Assembly: GCF_019802125.1 (NCBI RefSeq)
Contig: NZ_JAHVHT010000001.1
Location: 1,426,001 to 1,490,000 of the forward strand
Length of the DNA stretch: 64,000 nucleotides
Direction: 5' to 3'
Source of the DNA: Tateyamaria omphalii
GTDB lineage: Bacteria; Pseudomonadota; Alphaproteobacteria; Rhodobacterales; Rhodobacteraceae
A model generated the notes under the pieces. That model saw only the letters and a list, made by a program, of their open reading frames with translations, ran no database searches and was not told the origin of the DNA. Shown piece after piece: positions 8,964 through 21,873 of the stretch. The number at the start of each line of letters is the position of its first letter. Position 1 is the first letter of the stretch. A program made the translations under genes and the position numbers.

Positions 8964-9758
8964 ATGAGCTTGATGAAAACACTGGCCAAGGTGGCCATCG
9001 GCGTGGCTGTCGCAAAGGGCGCCAGTGCCATGATGAAGAACCGCGCCGGATCGACCGGTGCAGGTGGCGGTCTCGGCGGTCTGCTTGGTGGTCTTTCCGG
9101 CGCTCAGGGGCAAAGCGGTGCAGGCCTGCAAAACATGCTCGGCGGTCTCATGGGTGGATCTCAGGGCGCATCCGGTGGCCTGGGCGGTCTACTGGAAGGG
9201 CTTGGCGGCTCCGGCGGACAGGGCCAGGGCCTGCAAGGCATGCTGGGCGGTCTTGCAGGTGGCGCGGGTGCTGCTGGTCTACTGGGTGCGCTTGGCGGTG
9301 CCGTTGGACAGCGACCTGCCGACAATGGCGCGAGCTTTGGGCAGGTCCTGAATTCCAATTTCGATCAGACACCCGAGGACCCCATCGAACCCACCGCCGA
9401 TCAGGAAGCCGCCGCAGCGCTGATGCTGCGCGCTATGATCCAAGCGGCGAAATCCGACGGACAGCTTGACGACGCCGAACAGGAAAAGCTCATGGGTCAG
9501 CTCGGCGGCGACATCGACGCGCAAGAGGCGGCGTTTCTCAAGACCGAGATGCAGCGCCCTGTAGACGCGCAGGCGCTTGCCAATGACGTGCCGCATGGCA
9601 TGGGACCACAGGTCTATGCTATGTCGGTTCTCGCCATCGATCTCGACAGCCAGGCTGAGGCACAGTACCTGCACCAACTGGCGCAGGCTCTCGGCATGGA
9701 CGCGGGAACGGTCAATGACATTCACGCTCAGCTGGGCGTTGCGTCGCTCTACCAGTAA
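8964..9758 (+). CDS. DUF533 (YebE-like, TerB fold) protein with glycine-rich linker
   Basis: A 264-residue protein. The N-terminus, MSLMKTLAKVAIGVAVAKG, is a short amphipathic/hydrophobic segment. Residues about 30-115 are a low-complexity tract built on repeated GGLLGGL/GGLGG units, and the C-terminal 140 residues are an alpha-helical DUF533 domain with LMLRAMIQAAKSDGQLDDAEQ, the TerB-like acidic helix. GGAGG precedes the ATG. The role of DUF533 is not established; TerB-like domains are often membrane- or metal-stress-linked. It is divergent from the EamA gene. Confidence 0.82.
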   Translation: MSLMKTLAKVAIGVAVAKGASAMMKNRAGSTGAGGGLGGLLGGLSGAQGQSGAGLQNMLGGLMGGSQGASGGLGGLLEGLGGSGGQGQGLQGMLGGLAGGAGAAGLLGALGGAVGQRPADNGASFGQVLNSNFDQTPEDPIEPTADQEAAAALMLRAMIQAAKSDGQLDDAEQEKLMGQLGGDIDAQEAAFLKTEMQRPVDAQALANDVPHGMGPQVYAMSVLAIDLDSQAEAQYLHQLAQALGMDAGTVNDIHAQLGVASLYQ

Positions 9759-9785
9759 CCCTTGAGTTGCGGGTGTGCTGCACGC

Positions 9786-11066
9786 CTATGTGCGCGGCCC
9801 CTTGGGCTTGGGCTTGCGCCGCCGCCGGTTCGACGGCTTGGACGTACCCGGTGCGCCCGGGCGTCCACCACCCGGCTTGCCACCGGGGCGCCCTCGCCCA
9901 CGCCCGCGACCACCCGCAGGCTTGGCGTTTGGGTCCTGCATCGGCTCCCACGCACGACCTGACAGCACCGGGATGCTCAGTTTCATCACCTTCTGGATGT
10001 CCTTGAGGTGATCCATCTCCTCCGGCGCACAGAACGCCACGGCTGACCCGTCCTTGCCCGCCCGCGCCGTCCGGCCGATGCGGTGAACATAAGCTTCGGG
10101 CACATTGGGCAGCTCGTAGTTGTAGACGAACTTCACATCCGGAATGTCCAAGCCCCGCGCCGCCACATCAGTTGCCACCAGCACGCGCACCTCACGCGCC
10201 TTGAATGCGGCCAGCGCACGCTCCCGTTGCCCTTGCCGCTTGTCACCGTGAATGGCGGCCACGGCAAATCCCTTGCGCTCCAGCGTGCGCGCCAGACGGT
10301 CGGCCCCATGTTTGGTACGGGTGAAGACGAGCGCACGGTTTTCACAGTGTTGATCCAGCAGTTCGATCAGCAAAGCCGACTTCTCGGCCTTGGCAATGAA
10401 ATGCACCCCTTGGGTCACCTTATCGGCTGCCTTGCCGGGCGGGTTCACTTCGATCCTGATGGGGTTTTGCAGATAGCTCTGCGCAATCTCGTTCATCTGC
10501 TTGGGCATGGTGGCCGAAAACAGCATCGTCTGCCGGTCCTCACCCATCAGCTCGGAAATCTTCCGCAGCGCGTGGACAAAGCCGAGGTCCAGCATCTGAT
10601 CCGCCTCGTCGAGCACCAGAAAGCCCGTATGCGCCAGCTTGATCGCCTTGCGATCCACCAAGTCCAACAACCGCCCCGGCGTCGCCACCAGAATGTCCGC
10701 TCCCTTGGCCAAACGCTGGATCTGCGGATTGATGCTCACACCACCCACGACGATCTGCACCCGCATCGCGGTCAATTCACGCAGCACGGCTGCAATCTGC
10801 CCCGCCAACTCGCGCGTGGGGGCAAGGATCAAACCACGGGCCGTCTTGGGGGCCGCCTTACCGCCCTCCTCCATCAGCCGCGCAATCAGCGGAATGCCAA
10901 AGGCCGCTGTTTTGCCGGTGCCCGTCTGCGCCAAACCCATCACGTCGCGCCCGTTCAGCGCATGGGGAATCGCCTGCGCCTGAATGGGGGTCGGATCCGT
11001 CAGACCCATCTCTGCCACACGACGCGCCAGGGCGTCGGGCAGGTTCATCATGTCAAAATCACTCAT
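9786..11066 (-). CDS. DEAD-box ATP-dependent RNA helicase (RhlE-like)
   Basis: A 426-residue superfamily-2 helicase acting on structured RNA, probably in ribosome assembly or mRNA turnover. Motifs in order are the Q-motif region (PTPIQAQAIP), I (AQTGTGKT), Ia (PTRELA), Ib (TPGR), II (VLDEADQM), III (SATMP), V (ATDVAARGLDI) and VI (HRIGRTARAG). The last 50 residues are a basic Gly/Arg/Pro/Lys tail of the kind that binds RNA non-specifically. GGGAG lies ahead of the chosen ATG. It is divergent from the Fur-type gene. Confidence 0.92.
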   Translation of the reverse strand: MSDFDMMNLPDALARRVAEMGLTDPTPIQAQAIPHALNGRDVMGLAQTGTGKTAAFGIPLIARLMEEGGKAAPKTARGLILAPTRELAGQIAAVLRELTAMRVQIVVGGVSINPQIQRLAKGADILVATPGRLLDLVDRKAIKLAHTGFLVLDEADQMLDLGFVHALRKISELMGEDRQTMLFSATMPKQMNEIAQSYLQNPIRIEVNPPGKAADKVTQGVHFIAKAEKSALLIELLDQHCENRALVFTRTKHGADRLARTLERKGFAVAAIHGDKRQGQRERALAAFKAREVRVLVATDVAARGLDIPDVKFVYNYELPNVPEAYVHRIGRTARAGKDGSAVAFCAPEEMDHLKDIQKVMKLSIPVLSGRAWEPMQDPNAKPAGGRGRGRGRPGGKPGGGRPGAPGTSKPSNRRRRKPKPKGPRT

Positions 11067-11111
11067 GGCTCCCAGTGAACCCATCCCGGACCAGCGTCAA
11101 CCGCAATTGCC

Positions 11112-11139
11112 CCTGCGTGAAGCTTTCGGTAAACGCAGG
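11112..11139. promoter_or_regulatory. Inverted repeat over the fur-type ribosome-binding site
   Basis: CCTGCGT and ACGCAGG form a perfect 7-bp inverted repeat 14 nt apart. The right arm contains the AGG of the AGGA just before the downstream ATG, so in RNA the hairpin would hide that site; as DNA it could be an operator. Confidence 0.35.
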
Positions 11140-11142
11140 ATC

Positions 11143-11562
11143 ATGACCACCAAACGCGCCACCATCACCGACCGCAGCGAAGCCAAAGGGCTGCGTATGA
11201 CGCACCCGCGTCGGGTGATTGCGCAGGTTCTGGAGGCATCCGACGACCATCCGGATGTGGAAGAGCTCTACAACCGCGCCAGCGCCGTCGATTCGGGTAT
11301 CTCCATCGCCACGGTCTACCGCACGGTCAAACTGTTCGAAGAGGCAGGCATCCTCGACAAGCTGGAATTCGGCGACGGCCGCGCCAGATACGAAGACGCC
11401 GAGCGCGAGCACCACGACCACCTGATCGACATGAACTCGGGCGAAGTGATCGAGTTCGTGGACGAGGAAATCGAAGCCCTGCAGGAAAAGATCGCCGAAA
11501 AGCTGGGCTATGAGCTGCGCGGGCATCGGCTGGAACTCTATGGTGTGCCGCGCAAGCGGTAG
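11143..11562 (+). CDS. fur: Fur family metalloregulator (Fur/Mur type)
   Basis: A 139-residue Fur-family repressor. The winged helix is visible in GLRMTHPRRVIAQVL and ISIATVYRTVKLFEEAG, followed by the metal-site stretch EHHDHLIDMNSGEVIEF. No CxxC structural zinc pairs are present, as in alphaproteobacterial Fur/Mur, where this lineage usually senses manganese and regulates mnt/sit uptake. I therefore favour a Mur role but use the general symbol. The HHDH form argues against Irr. Start chosen at MTTKR; an upstream in-frame ATG would add a proline-rich extension. The NYN gene follows after 17 bp. Confidence 0.88.
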   Translation: MTTKRATITDRSEAKGLRMTHPRRVIAQVLEASDDHPDVEELYNRASAVDSGISIATVYRTVKLFEEAGILDKLEFGDGRARYEDAEREHHDHLIDMNSGEVIEFVDEEIEALQEKIAEKLGYELRGHRLELYGVPRKR

Positions 11563-11579
11563 CACCCGAAAGGACCCAC

Positions 11580-12278
11580 ATGGCCGACCGTGACCGCCCG
11601 CTGCTCGCCGTCCTGATCGATGCCGACAACGTGCCCGCCAAATTTGCCGACGCCGTGCTGCGCGAGGTGACTTCCATTGGCGAACCCGCCCTGCGCCGCG
11701 TCTATGGCGACTGGTCTTCCGGGCGGCTCAAGGCGTGGTCCGAACGCATCCTTGAACTGGGCCTCGTCGCCCACCAAGACACGTCGAACACCACCGGCAA
11801 GAACGCCAGCGACATCGGCCTCGTAATCGACGCAATGGACATCCTGCACGGGCGGCGTTTTGACGGTTTTGTCATCGTCTCCTCCGACAGCGATTTCACC
11901 GCCCTCGCCAACCGCCTGCGCGAAGACGGCCTCATGGTCATCGGCATCGGAGAGGCAAAGGCCCCCGAAGCGCTGCGGAATGTCTGCAACCGCTTCATCC
12001 TGATAGAAAACCTCGTGGGTGGCGGGGAACAGCCCAAGGGGCGCGCCGCACCCAAAGACGCCCTGCCCCTGATCGAGTCCGCCATGGAAAAGATCGACCA
12101 GGACGACGACTGGTATGCGCTCGGCCAGATCGGTCAGGCAATCCAGAACGCACACCCCGATTTCGACACGCGCACCTACGGTCATCGCAAACTCTCAGCG
12201 CTGGTCGAAGCGTTGAAAGGGGTCGAGACGCGCAAACAGGGCAATCAGTTGATGATGCGCCTCAAGCGAACGGGCTGA
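11580..12278 (+). CDS. NYN domain (LabA/DUF88) protein with C-terminal OST-HTH-like region
   Basis: A 232-residue protein. Residues 1-150 form a NYN/PIN-like RNase domain with acidic residues in VLIDADN, SDIGLVIDAMD and IVSSDSDF positioned for metal binding. Residues about 160-230, with ALPLIESAME...WYALGQIGQAI...HRKLSALVEAL, match an OST-HTH/LOTUS RNA-binding module. An RNA-processing or decay function is likely; targets are unknown. It starts behind AAAGGA and is 4 bp from the next gene, so it is co-transcribed with an EamA exporter. Confidence 0.85.
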   Translation: MADRDRPLLAVLIDADNVPAKFADAVLREVTSIGEPALRRVYGDWSSGRLKAWSERILELGLVAHQDTSNTTGKNASDIGLVIDAMDILHGRRFDGFVIVSSDSDFTALANRLREDGLMVIGIGEAKAPEALRNVCNRFILIENLVGGGEQPKGRAAPKDALPLIESAMEKIDQDDDWYALGQIGQAIQNAHPDFDTRTYGHRKLSALVEALKGVETRKQGNQLMMRLKRTG

Positions 12279-12282
12279 CCCC

Positions 12283-15109
<2,827 letters not shown>

Positions 15110-15117
<8 letters not shown>

Positions 15118-15634
15118 CCTCACCATCCGCACAGCAACCCCGAACGACATGGCAGATGTCGCGCGGCTGTGCTGGGCCTATCGCGACCTTCTGCTCGACC
15201 GAGAAAGTGGCGCCGGTCTGCCCCCGATGACGGCCGCCTTCTACCCGGCAGAAACTTATCAGGCCCTGATCGACGACCTGCCGCGCATCCACGCCCGCCC
15301 CCACGGCGACATACTCTTGGCCGACATTGACGGGATCACGATGGGCTGCGCCATGTACTACCCCCTCAACGATCAGGGTGTGACAGAAATCAAGCGCGTC
15401 TACGTCGACCCTGCCGCACGCGGACAGCGGGCGGGACGCCGCCTGATCGAGGACGCGATGACCCGCGCCCGGGCAGACGGCTACACGCGCATGGTCCTCG
15501 ACACCATGGCGTCGCTGACCGAGGCCATCGCGCTTTACGAGCGCATGGGCTTCACCCCGTGCGCACCCTACTATGACGAAGAGGTCGCACCGGAGTTCCT
15601 GCCGCATCTCCGCTGTTTCGACCACCCGCTGTGA
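15110..15634 (+). CDS. GNAT family N-acetyltransferase
   Basis: A 174-residue GNAT acetyltransferase. The strand EIKRVYVDP is followed by the acetyl-CoA loop RGQRAGRRLIEDAM and the C-terminal SLTEAIALYERMGF. It overlaps the DUF7002-like gene by 8 nt and the cupin gene starts just behind it. The acceptor substrate is unknown. Confidence 0.87.
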
Positions 15635-15642
15635 GAGCCCGC

Positions 15643-16065
15643 ATGACCGCCGACGACATCATCGCCCACCTCAACCTCGCCCCACATCCCGAAGGCGGTC
15701 ACTACCGCCAAACATGGGTCGCAGAAAACGATGGCCGGCCCACCGGCACCTGCATCTATTTCCTGCTGAAAGCTGGCGAATCCAGCCACTGGCACAAGGT
15801 CGACGCCACCGAAATCTGGCTCTACCACGCAGGCGCGCCGCTGATCCTGTCGATGAGCGCCAGCGAAGAAACCCCCGCGCAGGATCACCTCCTGACCCCG
15901 GTCCTCACCCAAGGCGCACCACAAATCATCGTCCCCGAACAGCATTGGCAAGCGGCCCGGACCACGGGAGACTACACGCTGGTCAGCTGCACGGTCTCCC
16001 CCGGCTTTCAGTTCGACGGGTTCACGCTCGCCCCCGCAGGCTTCGACATCCCTAGGGATAGCTAA
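15643..16065 (+). CDS. Cupin (DUF985 / Cupin_5) protein
   Basis: A 140-residue single-domain cupin. The family signature [11 protein letters not shown] near the N-terminus, the [20 protein letters not shown] metal-site block and the C-terminal [17 protein letters not shown] are all present. DUF985 cupins lack an agreed activity, though sugar-related isomerase-like roles have been suggested. GAGAG precedes the ATG; a GTG four codons upstream overlapping the GNAT stop is an alternative. The stop overlaps the convergent anmK stop by 14 nt. Confidence 0.87.
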   Translation: MTADDIIAHLNLAPHPEGGHYRQTWVAENDGRPTGTCIYFLLKAGESSHWHKVDATEIWLYHAGAPLILSMSASEETPAQDHLLTPVLTQGAPQIIVPEQHWQAARTTGDYTLVSCTVSPGFQFDGFTLAPAGFDIPRDS

Positions 16066-17155
16066 GTGTGCCACCACCTACAGAAGCCCGCACCCCGGTC
16101 GTCCCCGGACAAGACGTCGGCAACCCACGTGCCACCCGCACGGCAAGATAGGCAAAGGCCTGCGCCTCAAGCATATCCCCGTCCAACCCCACATCCTCAA
16201 CGGGCCGCACGGGGCAGTCCAAAGACACATCCAGCATCTTCATCAGCACCGGATTGTGGCGCCCGCCCCCGGTGACCAGCACCTGCGACGGCAAGCGCGG
16301 ACAATGCTGCATCGCCTCGGCCACCCCGGCGGCGCACATGGCGGTCAGCGTCGCCGCCGCATCCGCATCGCTCAGTTCGCTGACCAGACCAACCATCTCG
16401 GCAAAGTCATTGCGATCCAGCGACTTGGGCGGCATCCGGGCAAAGTAGGGTTCGGCCAGAAACAGCTCCAAGGCCCCGGTCTCAACCGTGCCCGACGCGG
16501 CAATGCGCCCGCCCTCATCAAAGGGCACCCCACGCCGCGCCTGCACTAGATCGTTCACCGGCGCATTGGCAGGCCCGGTGTCAAAGGCCAACAGCGCGCC
16601 CTCTTCCTCCGGCGCACGACGCATCGGATCCACCCAGGTGATGTTGCCCACGCCCCCAAGGTTCAGAAACGCAACCGGACCGGTCGCCTTCATCCACTTG
16701 GCACAAGCGAAATGAAAGAAAGGGGCGAGCGGTGCGCCCTCTCCGCCCAACTCCACATCCGCGCTGCGAAAATCCCAGACAACAGGCCGCCCAAGGGACC
16801 GCGCCAATGCCGCCCCATCCCCCAATTGCAAAGTCCCTTGCAAACGCGGCGCATGGGCCACGGTCTGCCCATGAAACCCAACCAGATCCACGCCGTCAAA
16901 TGTCGACAACAGCGCCTCATGGGCCGCCATCACAACCTCGGTTGCCGGGTCCAACGTGGGGCCAGACCAATGCCCGAGGGCCGCACGCAACGCCGCACGT
17001 TCCTCTGCCGAATACTCCCGATACCCCTGCGGCCCAAACCCATGAATGGTCACGCCGTCGGTCTGCAACACCGCCGCATCGACACCATCCAAAGACGTGC
17101 CCGACATTGCCCCAAGGGCGGTTATGACCGCCCCTTTCTCTTTGACCTTATCCAT
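16052..17155 (-). CDS. anmK: Anhydro-N-acetylmuramic acid kinase
   Basis: A 367-residue AnmK, which phosphorylates and opens 1,6-anhydro-MurNAc in peptidoglycan recycling, giving MurNAc-6-phosphate. The N-terminal [15 protein letters not shown] is the ATP-binding signature; [34 protein letters not shown] and LVTGGGRHN also mark the family. It is divergent from tyrS with 64 bp between the starts. A murQ partner is not in the window. Confidence 0.95.
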   Translation of the reverse strand: MDKVKEKGAVITALGAMSGTSLDGVDAAVLQTDGVTIHGFGPQGYREYSAEERAALRAALGHWSGPTLDPATEVVMAAHEALLSTFDGVDLVGFHGQTVAHAPRLQGTLQLGDGAALARSLGRPVVWDFRSADVELGGEGAPLAPFFHFACAKWMKATGPVAFLNLGGVGNITWVDPMRRAPEEEGALLAFDTGPANAPVNDLVQARRGVPFDEGGRIAASGTVETGALELFLAEPYFARMPPKSLDRNDFAEMVGLVSELSDADAAATLTAMCAAGVAEAMQHCPRLPSQVLVTGGGRHNPVLMKMLDVSLDCPVRPVEDVGLDGDMLEAQAFAYLAVRVARGLPTSCPGTTGVRASVGGGTLSYP

Positions 17156-17219
17156 GGCCTTTTCCTTTGCCCGTCCCCCGCTTATAGACTGCGCCGGAGC
17201 CGTTCCAAGGACAAGCCAA

Positions 17220-18461
17220 ATGACTTACACCCCCCGATCCGATTTTGTGCACGTGATGCAAAGCCGCGGGTTTCTGGCCGACTGCACCGACATGCAGTCG
17301 CTGGACGAAGCATTGCTGGTTCCGGGTCAGACGGCCTATATCGGCTTTGATGCAACGGCTAAGTCGTTGCATGTGGGCTCGCTCATCCAGATCATGATGC
17401 TGCGCTGGTTCCAGAAGACGGGTCACAAACCGATCACCCTGATGGGCGGCGGAACGACCAAGGTGGGCGATCCCTCCTTCCGCGCCGACGAACGCCCCCT
17501 GCTTGGCCCCGAACAGATCGACGCGAACATCGCCGGCATCAAACAGGTCTTCTCGGCCTATATCGACTACGATGCCGGCGCGCAGATGCTGAACAATGCC
17601 GAATGGCTCGACGATCTGAACTACCTCGATTTCCTGCGCGACATCGGGCGACATTTCTCGATCAACCGGATGCTCAGCTTCGAGAGCGTGAAATCCCGCC
17701 TCGACCGCGAACAGTCGCTCAGCTTCCTCGAATTCAATTACATGATCCTGCAAGCCTACGACTTCATGGAGCTGAACCGCCGCTACGGCTGCATCCTGCA
17801 AATGGGCGGCAGCGACCAATGGGGCAACATCGTCAACGGCATCGACCTGACCCGCCGCGTGATCCAGAAAGAGGTGTTTGGCCTGACCTCACCTTTGCTG
17901 GAGACGTCGGACGGCAAGAAAATGGGTAAGTCCCAATCCGGTGCGGTCTGGCTGAACGCTGAAATGCTGTCGCCTTACGAGTTCTGGCAGTTCTGGCGCA
18001 ACACGACGGATGCCGATGTGAGCCGCTTCCTGAAGCTCTACACCGAGTTGCCGCTGGATGAATGCGACCGCCTCGGCGCGCTCGAAGGGTCCGAGATCAA
18101 TGAGGCCAAAGCGCGGCTTGCAACAGAAGTCACGACGCTCCTGCACGGCGCGGACGCAGCGGCAGCGGCGGCTGAGACGGCGAAGGAGGTCTTCGAAAAG
18201 GGCGGCGTCGGTGATGACCTGCCCACTCTGACGCTGAGCGCATCCGATGTAGGCGACGGCATCTCTATCGTGCAACTGATCGTGAAATCCGGTTTGGCAG
18301 GGTCAGGCAAAGAAGCCAAACGCCTCATCGCCGAAGGCGGCGCAAAGATGAATGACGCTCCTCTGACGGAAGCGGGCACCATGATCGACGCCGCCACGCT
18401 CGCCGAACCCATCAAATTGTCTGCAGGCAAAAAACGCCACGCACTGGTTCAAATCGGTTAA
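17220..18461 (+). CDS. tyrS: Tyrosyl-tRNA synthetase
   Basis: A 413-residue class Ic synthetase charging tRNA-Tyr. The HIGH-type motif reads HVGS after [11 protein letters not shown], the tyrosine pocket is seen in MILQAYDF and [11 protein letters not shown], and the KMSKS-type loop is KMGKSQ. A C-terminal S4-like RNA-binding region contains [19 protein letters not shown] precedes the ATG. An open frame extends upstream into the divergent anmK gene but without a better start. Confidence 0.96.
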   Translation: MTYTPRSDFVHVMQSRGFLADCTDMQSLDEALLVPGQTAYIGFDATAKSLHVGSLIQIMMLRWFQKTGHKPITLMGGGTTKVGDPSFRADERPLLGPEQIDANIAGIKQVFSAYIDYDAGAQMLNNAEWLDDLNYLDFLRDIGRHFSINRMLSFESVKSRLDREQSLSFLEFNYMILQAYDFMELNRRYGCILQMGGSDQWGNIVNGIDLTRRVIQKEVFGLTSPLLETSDGKKMGKSQSGAVWLNAEMLSPYEFWQFWRNTTDADVSRFLKLYTELPLDECDRLGALEGSEINEAKARLATEVTTLLHGADAAAAAAETAKEVFEKGGVGDDLPTLTLSASDVGDGISIVQLIVKSGLAGSGKEAKRLIAEGGAKMNDAPLTEAGTMIDAATLAEPIKLSAGKKRHALVQIG

Positions 18462-18480
18462 TTTTCCACCGTACGGTCAA

Positions 18481-18502
18481 ATCTGTCCCCGCGGGGACAG
18501 AT
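18481..18502. terminator. Palindrome between convergent tyrS and lpxB
   Basis: ATCTGTCCCC and GGGGACAGAT form a perfect palindrome around a GC centre, 20 nt after the tyrS stop and touching the lpxB stop. Symmetric position between two convergent genes fits a bidirectional terminator. No strong T tract is seen. Confidence 0.6.
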
Positions 18503-19668
18503 CACCCCAACCGCATCAAAATCGCCCGCGCGGCGCGCACGCCCGGGTCCGCGCCACCGCGACCGAGCAGGTCCATGGTCAGCTCCATCGCGTCCCGTTG
18601 CGCCGATGGATCAGCCAACAGGTCCTCCATCGCGCGCACGACGTTGTCGACCGTGAAATCCTTGCCCACCACCTCCGGCACCACGCGGGTGTCGGAGACA
18701 TGGTTGATCAGGCTGCCGGTATCGGTGGTCACCATCCGGCTGATGATGGCGCGGCTGAGCCAATGCAGATCATAGGCGCTGACCATCGGCGTACCTGCCG
18801 CCGCCAGTTCAAGCGAGACCGTGCCGGACGTCGCCAACGCCACGTCCGCCGCGGCAAAGGCAATCCGCTTTTCGGTGGCCGCTGCAGTCGGATCTTGCCC
18901 GGTCGGGTCCAGCACAAGCGGGCTTACAGGCCACTTTGACACTGCTTCACGCACCTGCGCGGCGACGGCTCCAGCCGCAGGCAGAACCATCTTCATGTCC
19001 GGCCTGCTCTGTGCCAGCCGCCCAAGTGCCGCACCAAAGGTCGGCGCCATCCGTTTGATCTCTCCGCGCCGCGACCCCGGCAGGACAAGGATCAGCGGCT
19101 CGGCCCCGCGCAGCCCATGACGCGCCCGGAAGGCCGCTGTCTCGGCCACGCTCGCCCGCGGTACGGTCGCCGCCGGGTGGCCGACGAAATCGCAGGCCAT
19201 GCCTTCGTCCTCCATATAGGGCGGCTCGAACGGAAACAGCGCCAGAACATGGTCGATCATCGCTGCCATCTTCTTGGCCCGCCCCGGGCGCCATGCCCAC
19301 ACGGTTGGCGCCACGTAGTGCACCGTGCGAATATCGGAGCCTGCCTTGACCAGCTTGGCAACCCGCAGCGAAAAGTCCGGACTGTCGATAGTGATCAGAA
19401 CGTCCGGTTTCTGGTCGATGACCGCTTGCGCCGTCTCGGCAATCCGACGCTTCAGATGACGGTACTTTGGCAACACCTCTGCAATGCCCATGACGCTGAG
19501 TTCGGACATGTCGAACCGGCTCACCAGCCCCTGCGCCTGCATCAGCGGGCCACCGATGCCGTCAAAGCTGACCTCCTGCGCCTCTTTCTTGAGCCCGGCC
19601 ATCAGGGCCCCGCCCAATGCATCGCCCGAGGGCTCGCCCGCCACGACAAAGACCCTCAGCGTACCCAC
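18502..19668 (-). CDS. lpxB: Lipid-A-disaccharide synthase
   Basis: A 388-residue glycosyltransferase joining UDP-2,3-diacylglucosamine and lipid X to form the lipid A disaccharide at the inner membrane. VVAGEPSGDALGG at the N-terminus, the TIDSPDFSLRVAK stretch, YVAPTVWAWRPGRAKK, FVGHP and LPGSRRGEIKR are LpxB hallmarks. GTG start overlaps the lpxI stop by 13 nt. Last gene of the minus-strand envelope cluster. Confidence 0.96.
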   Translation of the reverse strand: MGTLRVFVVAGEPSGDALGGALMAGLKKEAQEVSFDGIGGPLMQAQGLVSRFDMSELSVMGIAEVLPKYRHLKRRIAETAQAVIDQKPDVLITIDSPDFSLRVAKLVKAGSDIRTVHYVAPTVWAWRPGRAKKMAAMIDHVLALFPFEPPYMEDEGMACDFVGHPAATVPRASVAETAAFRARHGLRGAEPLILVLPGSRRGEIKRMAPTFGAALGRLAQSRPDMKMVLPAAGAVAAQVREAVSKWPVSPLVLDPTGQDPTAAATEKRIAFAAADVALATSGTVSLELAAAGTPMVSAYDLHWLSRAIISRMVTTDTGSLINHVSDTRVVPEVVGKDFTVDNVVRAMEDLLADPSAQRDAMELTMDLLGRGGADPGVRAARAILMRLG

Positions 19669-20555
19669 AGAAACAGCCCCTCCTCATCCAGAAGACGCAC
19701 AACCTCGCCCCGGTCGAGCACCATGACCCCGCCGGCCTCCAACACCAGCCCATCCAGCCGGGCCGCGATTGCGGCACGCGCTGTGCTGGGGCCAATGGTC
19801 GGCAGGTCGATCCGGCGATCCTGTCCGGGTTTCGGCGCCTTGAAGAAAATCCCGCCGCTCGTTTGCGCACGCGCTTCGGCCACCGGGCCGGACAGCCAGT
19901 CGGCGGCATCGTCGAGCATGTCACCGACAAAATCCATCGCGGCGGCAAACGGATCGTCGCCCGCAGGCGGCATCGGTTTGACGGGCCTGTCGAGCAACCC
20001 GCGCAACATCGCATCAGTGCCTCGCGCGTCCTCGCGCGCGATCACCTGGCCTTTGCGGATCACGCAGGACTGACCTTCATCGGCGCGACCCTGCTCGATC
20101 GAAACCTCCTCGGCGGCCTTCACCTGCATGTCGATGTCATTCGGCACGGGCGTCTTGCTCAGAACACCGGATGTGGGCAGCAGGTCCGGCACCAGCTCAT
20201 GCGCGCCCCGCACGGTCATGCCGCGCGTTTCAAACAGGCCGATGACCGCCCGCAACGCAGCGTCTTCGCCGGCCTTCACGGCCTTTGCGATGGTGGGCAC
20301 CAACGGCATGGTCCTGGCATCAAGCCGCAATGGATTGAAGCTTGGACGCTGGATCGCCCCGCAAAAGCACACGTCCGTCACGCCGCGCTGCTTCAGCAAA
20401 TGAAGCAAGGTGCCGATGGTTTCGATCCGGAACCAGTGATCGACCTCGAGCTCATCGGGCGCATAGCCTTCGAGCGCGCAGACCATGGGTGATGACGATT
20501 GCTCGCGCGCGACAACCGAAGGAAGCGCGCCTGTTCCCGTGATCAGTGCCAGCAT
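19656..20555 (-). CDS. lpxI: UDP-2,3-diacylglucosamine diphosphatase LpxI
   Basis: A 299-residue LpxI (DUF1009), the alphaproteobacterial replacement for LpxH, hydrolysing UDP-2,3-diacylglucosamine to lipid X. It begins [16 protein letters not shown]; the fold's second half shows CVIRKGQVIAREDARGTDAML and LPTIGPSTARAAIAARLDGL. It is slightly longer than usual because of a stretch at roughly residues 195-235 (GDDPFAAAMDF...). The ATG overlaps the lpxA stop as TGATG; a GTG one codon earlier is possible. Confidence 0.93.
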   Translation of the reverse strand: MLALITGTGALPSVVAREQSSSPMVCALEGYAPDELEVDHWFRIETIGTLLHLLKQRGVTDVCFCGAIQRPSFNPLRLDARTMPLVPTIAKAVKAGEDAALRAVIGLFETRGMTVRGAHELVPDLLPTSGVLSKTPVPNDIDMQVKAAEEVSIEQGRADEGQSCVIRKGQVIAREDARGTDAMLRGLLDRPVKPMPPAGDDPFAAAMDFVGDMLDDAADWLSGPVAEARAQTSGGIFFKAPKPGQDRRIDLPTIGPSTARAAIAARLDGLVLEAGGVMVLDRGEVVRLLDEEGLFLWVR

Positions 20556-21343
20556 CACCGCGGCGTCAGGAACGACCGGTCGCTGTCGCCCATCACGAAC
20601 GCCACGATCTCGCGCACATACTCGCTGTCTGTTTCCTTGCCCAACCGCTCTGCCCGGTCGTGGAACGTGCCCTCGCCCTGCGCAAGCATCTGGAAGGCCG
20701 CACGCAAAGCGGTGATGTCGCTGCGCGCCACACCTTTGCGCTTGAGACCGACGAGATTGAGACCATCCAGGTCCCCACGGGGCGCCTGCACGAGTCCGTA
20801 TGGTATCACGTCATTTGTGACCATGGTGACAGCGCCGATGATGGCGCCCTTGCCGATACGGACGAACTGGTGAATGCCGGACAGTCCGCCGACAATAACG
20901 TCATCCTCAAGAATGCAGTGGCCCGCAACAGCGGCCGAGTTCACGACGATCACACGGTCACCAACATGAGCATCATGCGCGATGTGACAGCCTGCCATGA
21001 ACAGACCATCATCGCCGATGCGGGTCACACCGCCGCCACCTTCGGTGCCGCTGTTCATCGTCACATGTTCGCGGATACGGTTGCGTTTGCCGATCACGAG
21101 ACGGCTCGCCTCGCCCTTGAACTTCAAATCCTGCGGTACTTCGCCGATCACGGCGAAAGGAAAGATCGTCGTGCCCTCGCCCACCTCGGTCTGGCCGGTC
21201 ACAACCACATGGCTCTTGAGGACGACCTCCGGACCGATCACGACATCAGGGCCAATCACGCAAAACGGGCCAACCGTGGCAGTCGGGTCTATCCGGGCCC
21301 CCTGTTCGACGACAGCCGAGGGGTGGACGCCAGCGTCGCTCAT
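20555..21343 (-). CDS. lpxA: UDP-N-acetylglucosamine O-acyltransferase LpxA
   Basis: A 262-residue left-handed beta-helix acyltransferase, first step of lipid A synthesis. Hexapeptide repeats run from [20 protein letters not shown] through about residue 185. The catalytic histidine lies in the [12 protein letters not shown] block, and [12 protein letters not shown] and [11 protein letters not shown] are typical. It overlaps fabZ by 4 nt (ATGA) upstream and lpxI downstream. Confidence 0.97.
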   Translation of the reverse strand: MSDAGVHPSAVVEQGARIDPTATVGPFCVIGPDVVIGPEVVLKSHVVVTGQTEVGEGTTIFPFAVIGEVPQDLKFKGEASRLVIGKRNRIREHVTMNSGTEGGGGVTRIGDDGLFMAGCHIAHDAHVGDRVIVVNSAAVAGHCILEDDVIVGGLSGIHQFVRIGKGAIIGAVTMVTNDVIPYGLVQAPRGDLDGLNLVGLKRKGVARSDITALRAAFQMLAQGEGTFHDRAERLGKETDSEYVREIVAFVMGDSDRSFLTPR

Positions 21344-21804
21344 GTTTTGGGAATATCCATCATAGCAGTAAATTCGACTTCGCAGGCCATATCACCCTCC
21401 ACTTCGGCAACCCCGGCGAACTTCCAAACCTTACCACCAGGCTTGCCGCGAGTTGTAGTCAAATTGAGTTTCAAAACGTCACCAGGGATCACCATACGGC
21501 GGAATTTGCATTTATCGATGGACATGAAATAGACCAGCAGTTCCTTGTCGGCGAGGTCAAGTGCGACCCCAACCATGACCGCCGCTGTCTGTGCCATCGC
21601 TTCGACGATGGTGACGCCCGGCATGATCGGATGCCCCGGGAAATGCCCCTGAAAATGCGGCTCGTTCATCGTGACGTTCTTGATCCCGGTGGCACTTGCA
21701 TGGCCGTCGATGTCGACCACCTTGTCCACCAGAAGAAACGGGTAACGGTGCGGGATGATCCGCTGGATAAGGCCGATATCAGCGGTTTTCAGTTCAGAGG
21801 TCAT
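21340..21804 (-). CDS. fabZ: 3-hydroxyacyl-ACP dehydratase FabZ
   Basis: A 154-residue hot-dog-fold dehydratase of type II fatty acid synthesis; it also sets the supply of hydroxyacyl-ACP for Lpx[15 protein letters not shown], the catalytic [19 protein letters not shown] block and [13 protein letters not shown] identify it. I start at MTSELKTAD; the open frame extends 21 codons upstream without family resemblance. It lies directly downstream of ompH/skp, where many genomes have lpxD. Confidence 0.96.
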   Translation of the reverse strand: MTSELKTADIGLIQRIIPHRYPFLLVDKVVDIDGHASATGIKNVTMNEPHFQGHFPGHPIMPGVTIVEAMAQTAAVMVGVALDLADKELLVYFMSIDKCKFRRMVIPGDVLKLNLTTTRGKPGGKVWKFAGVAEVEGDMACEVEFTAMMDIPKT

Positions 21805-21873
21805 GTGGTGCTCGGCCCTTTTGTCGTTGGTCTGTTTTTGCCTAGCAATAGCAGCGCAAGCCCGCAAGCGCGC

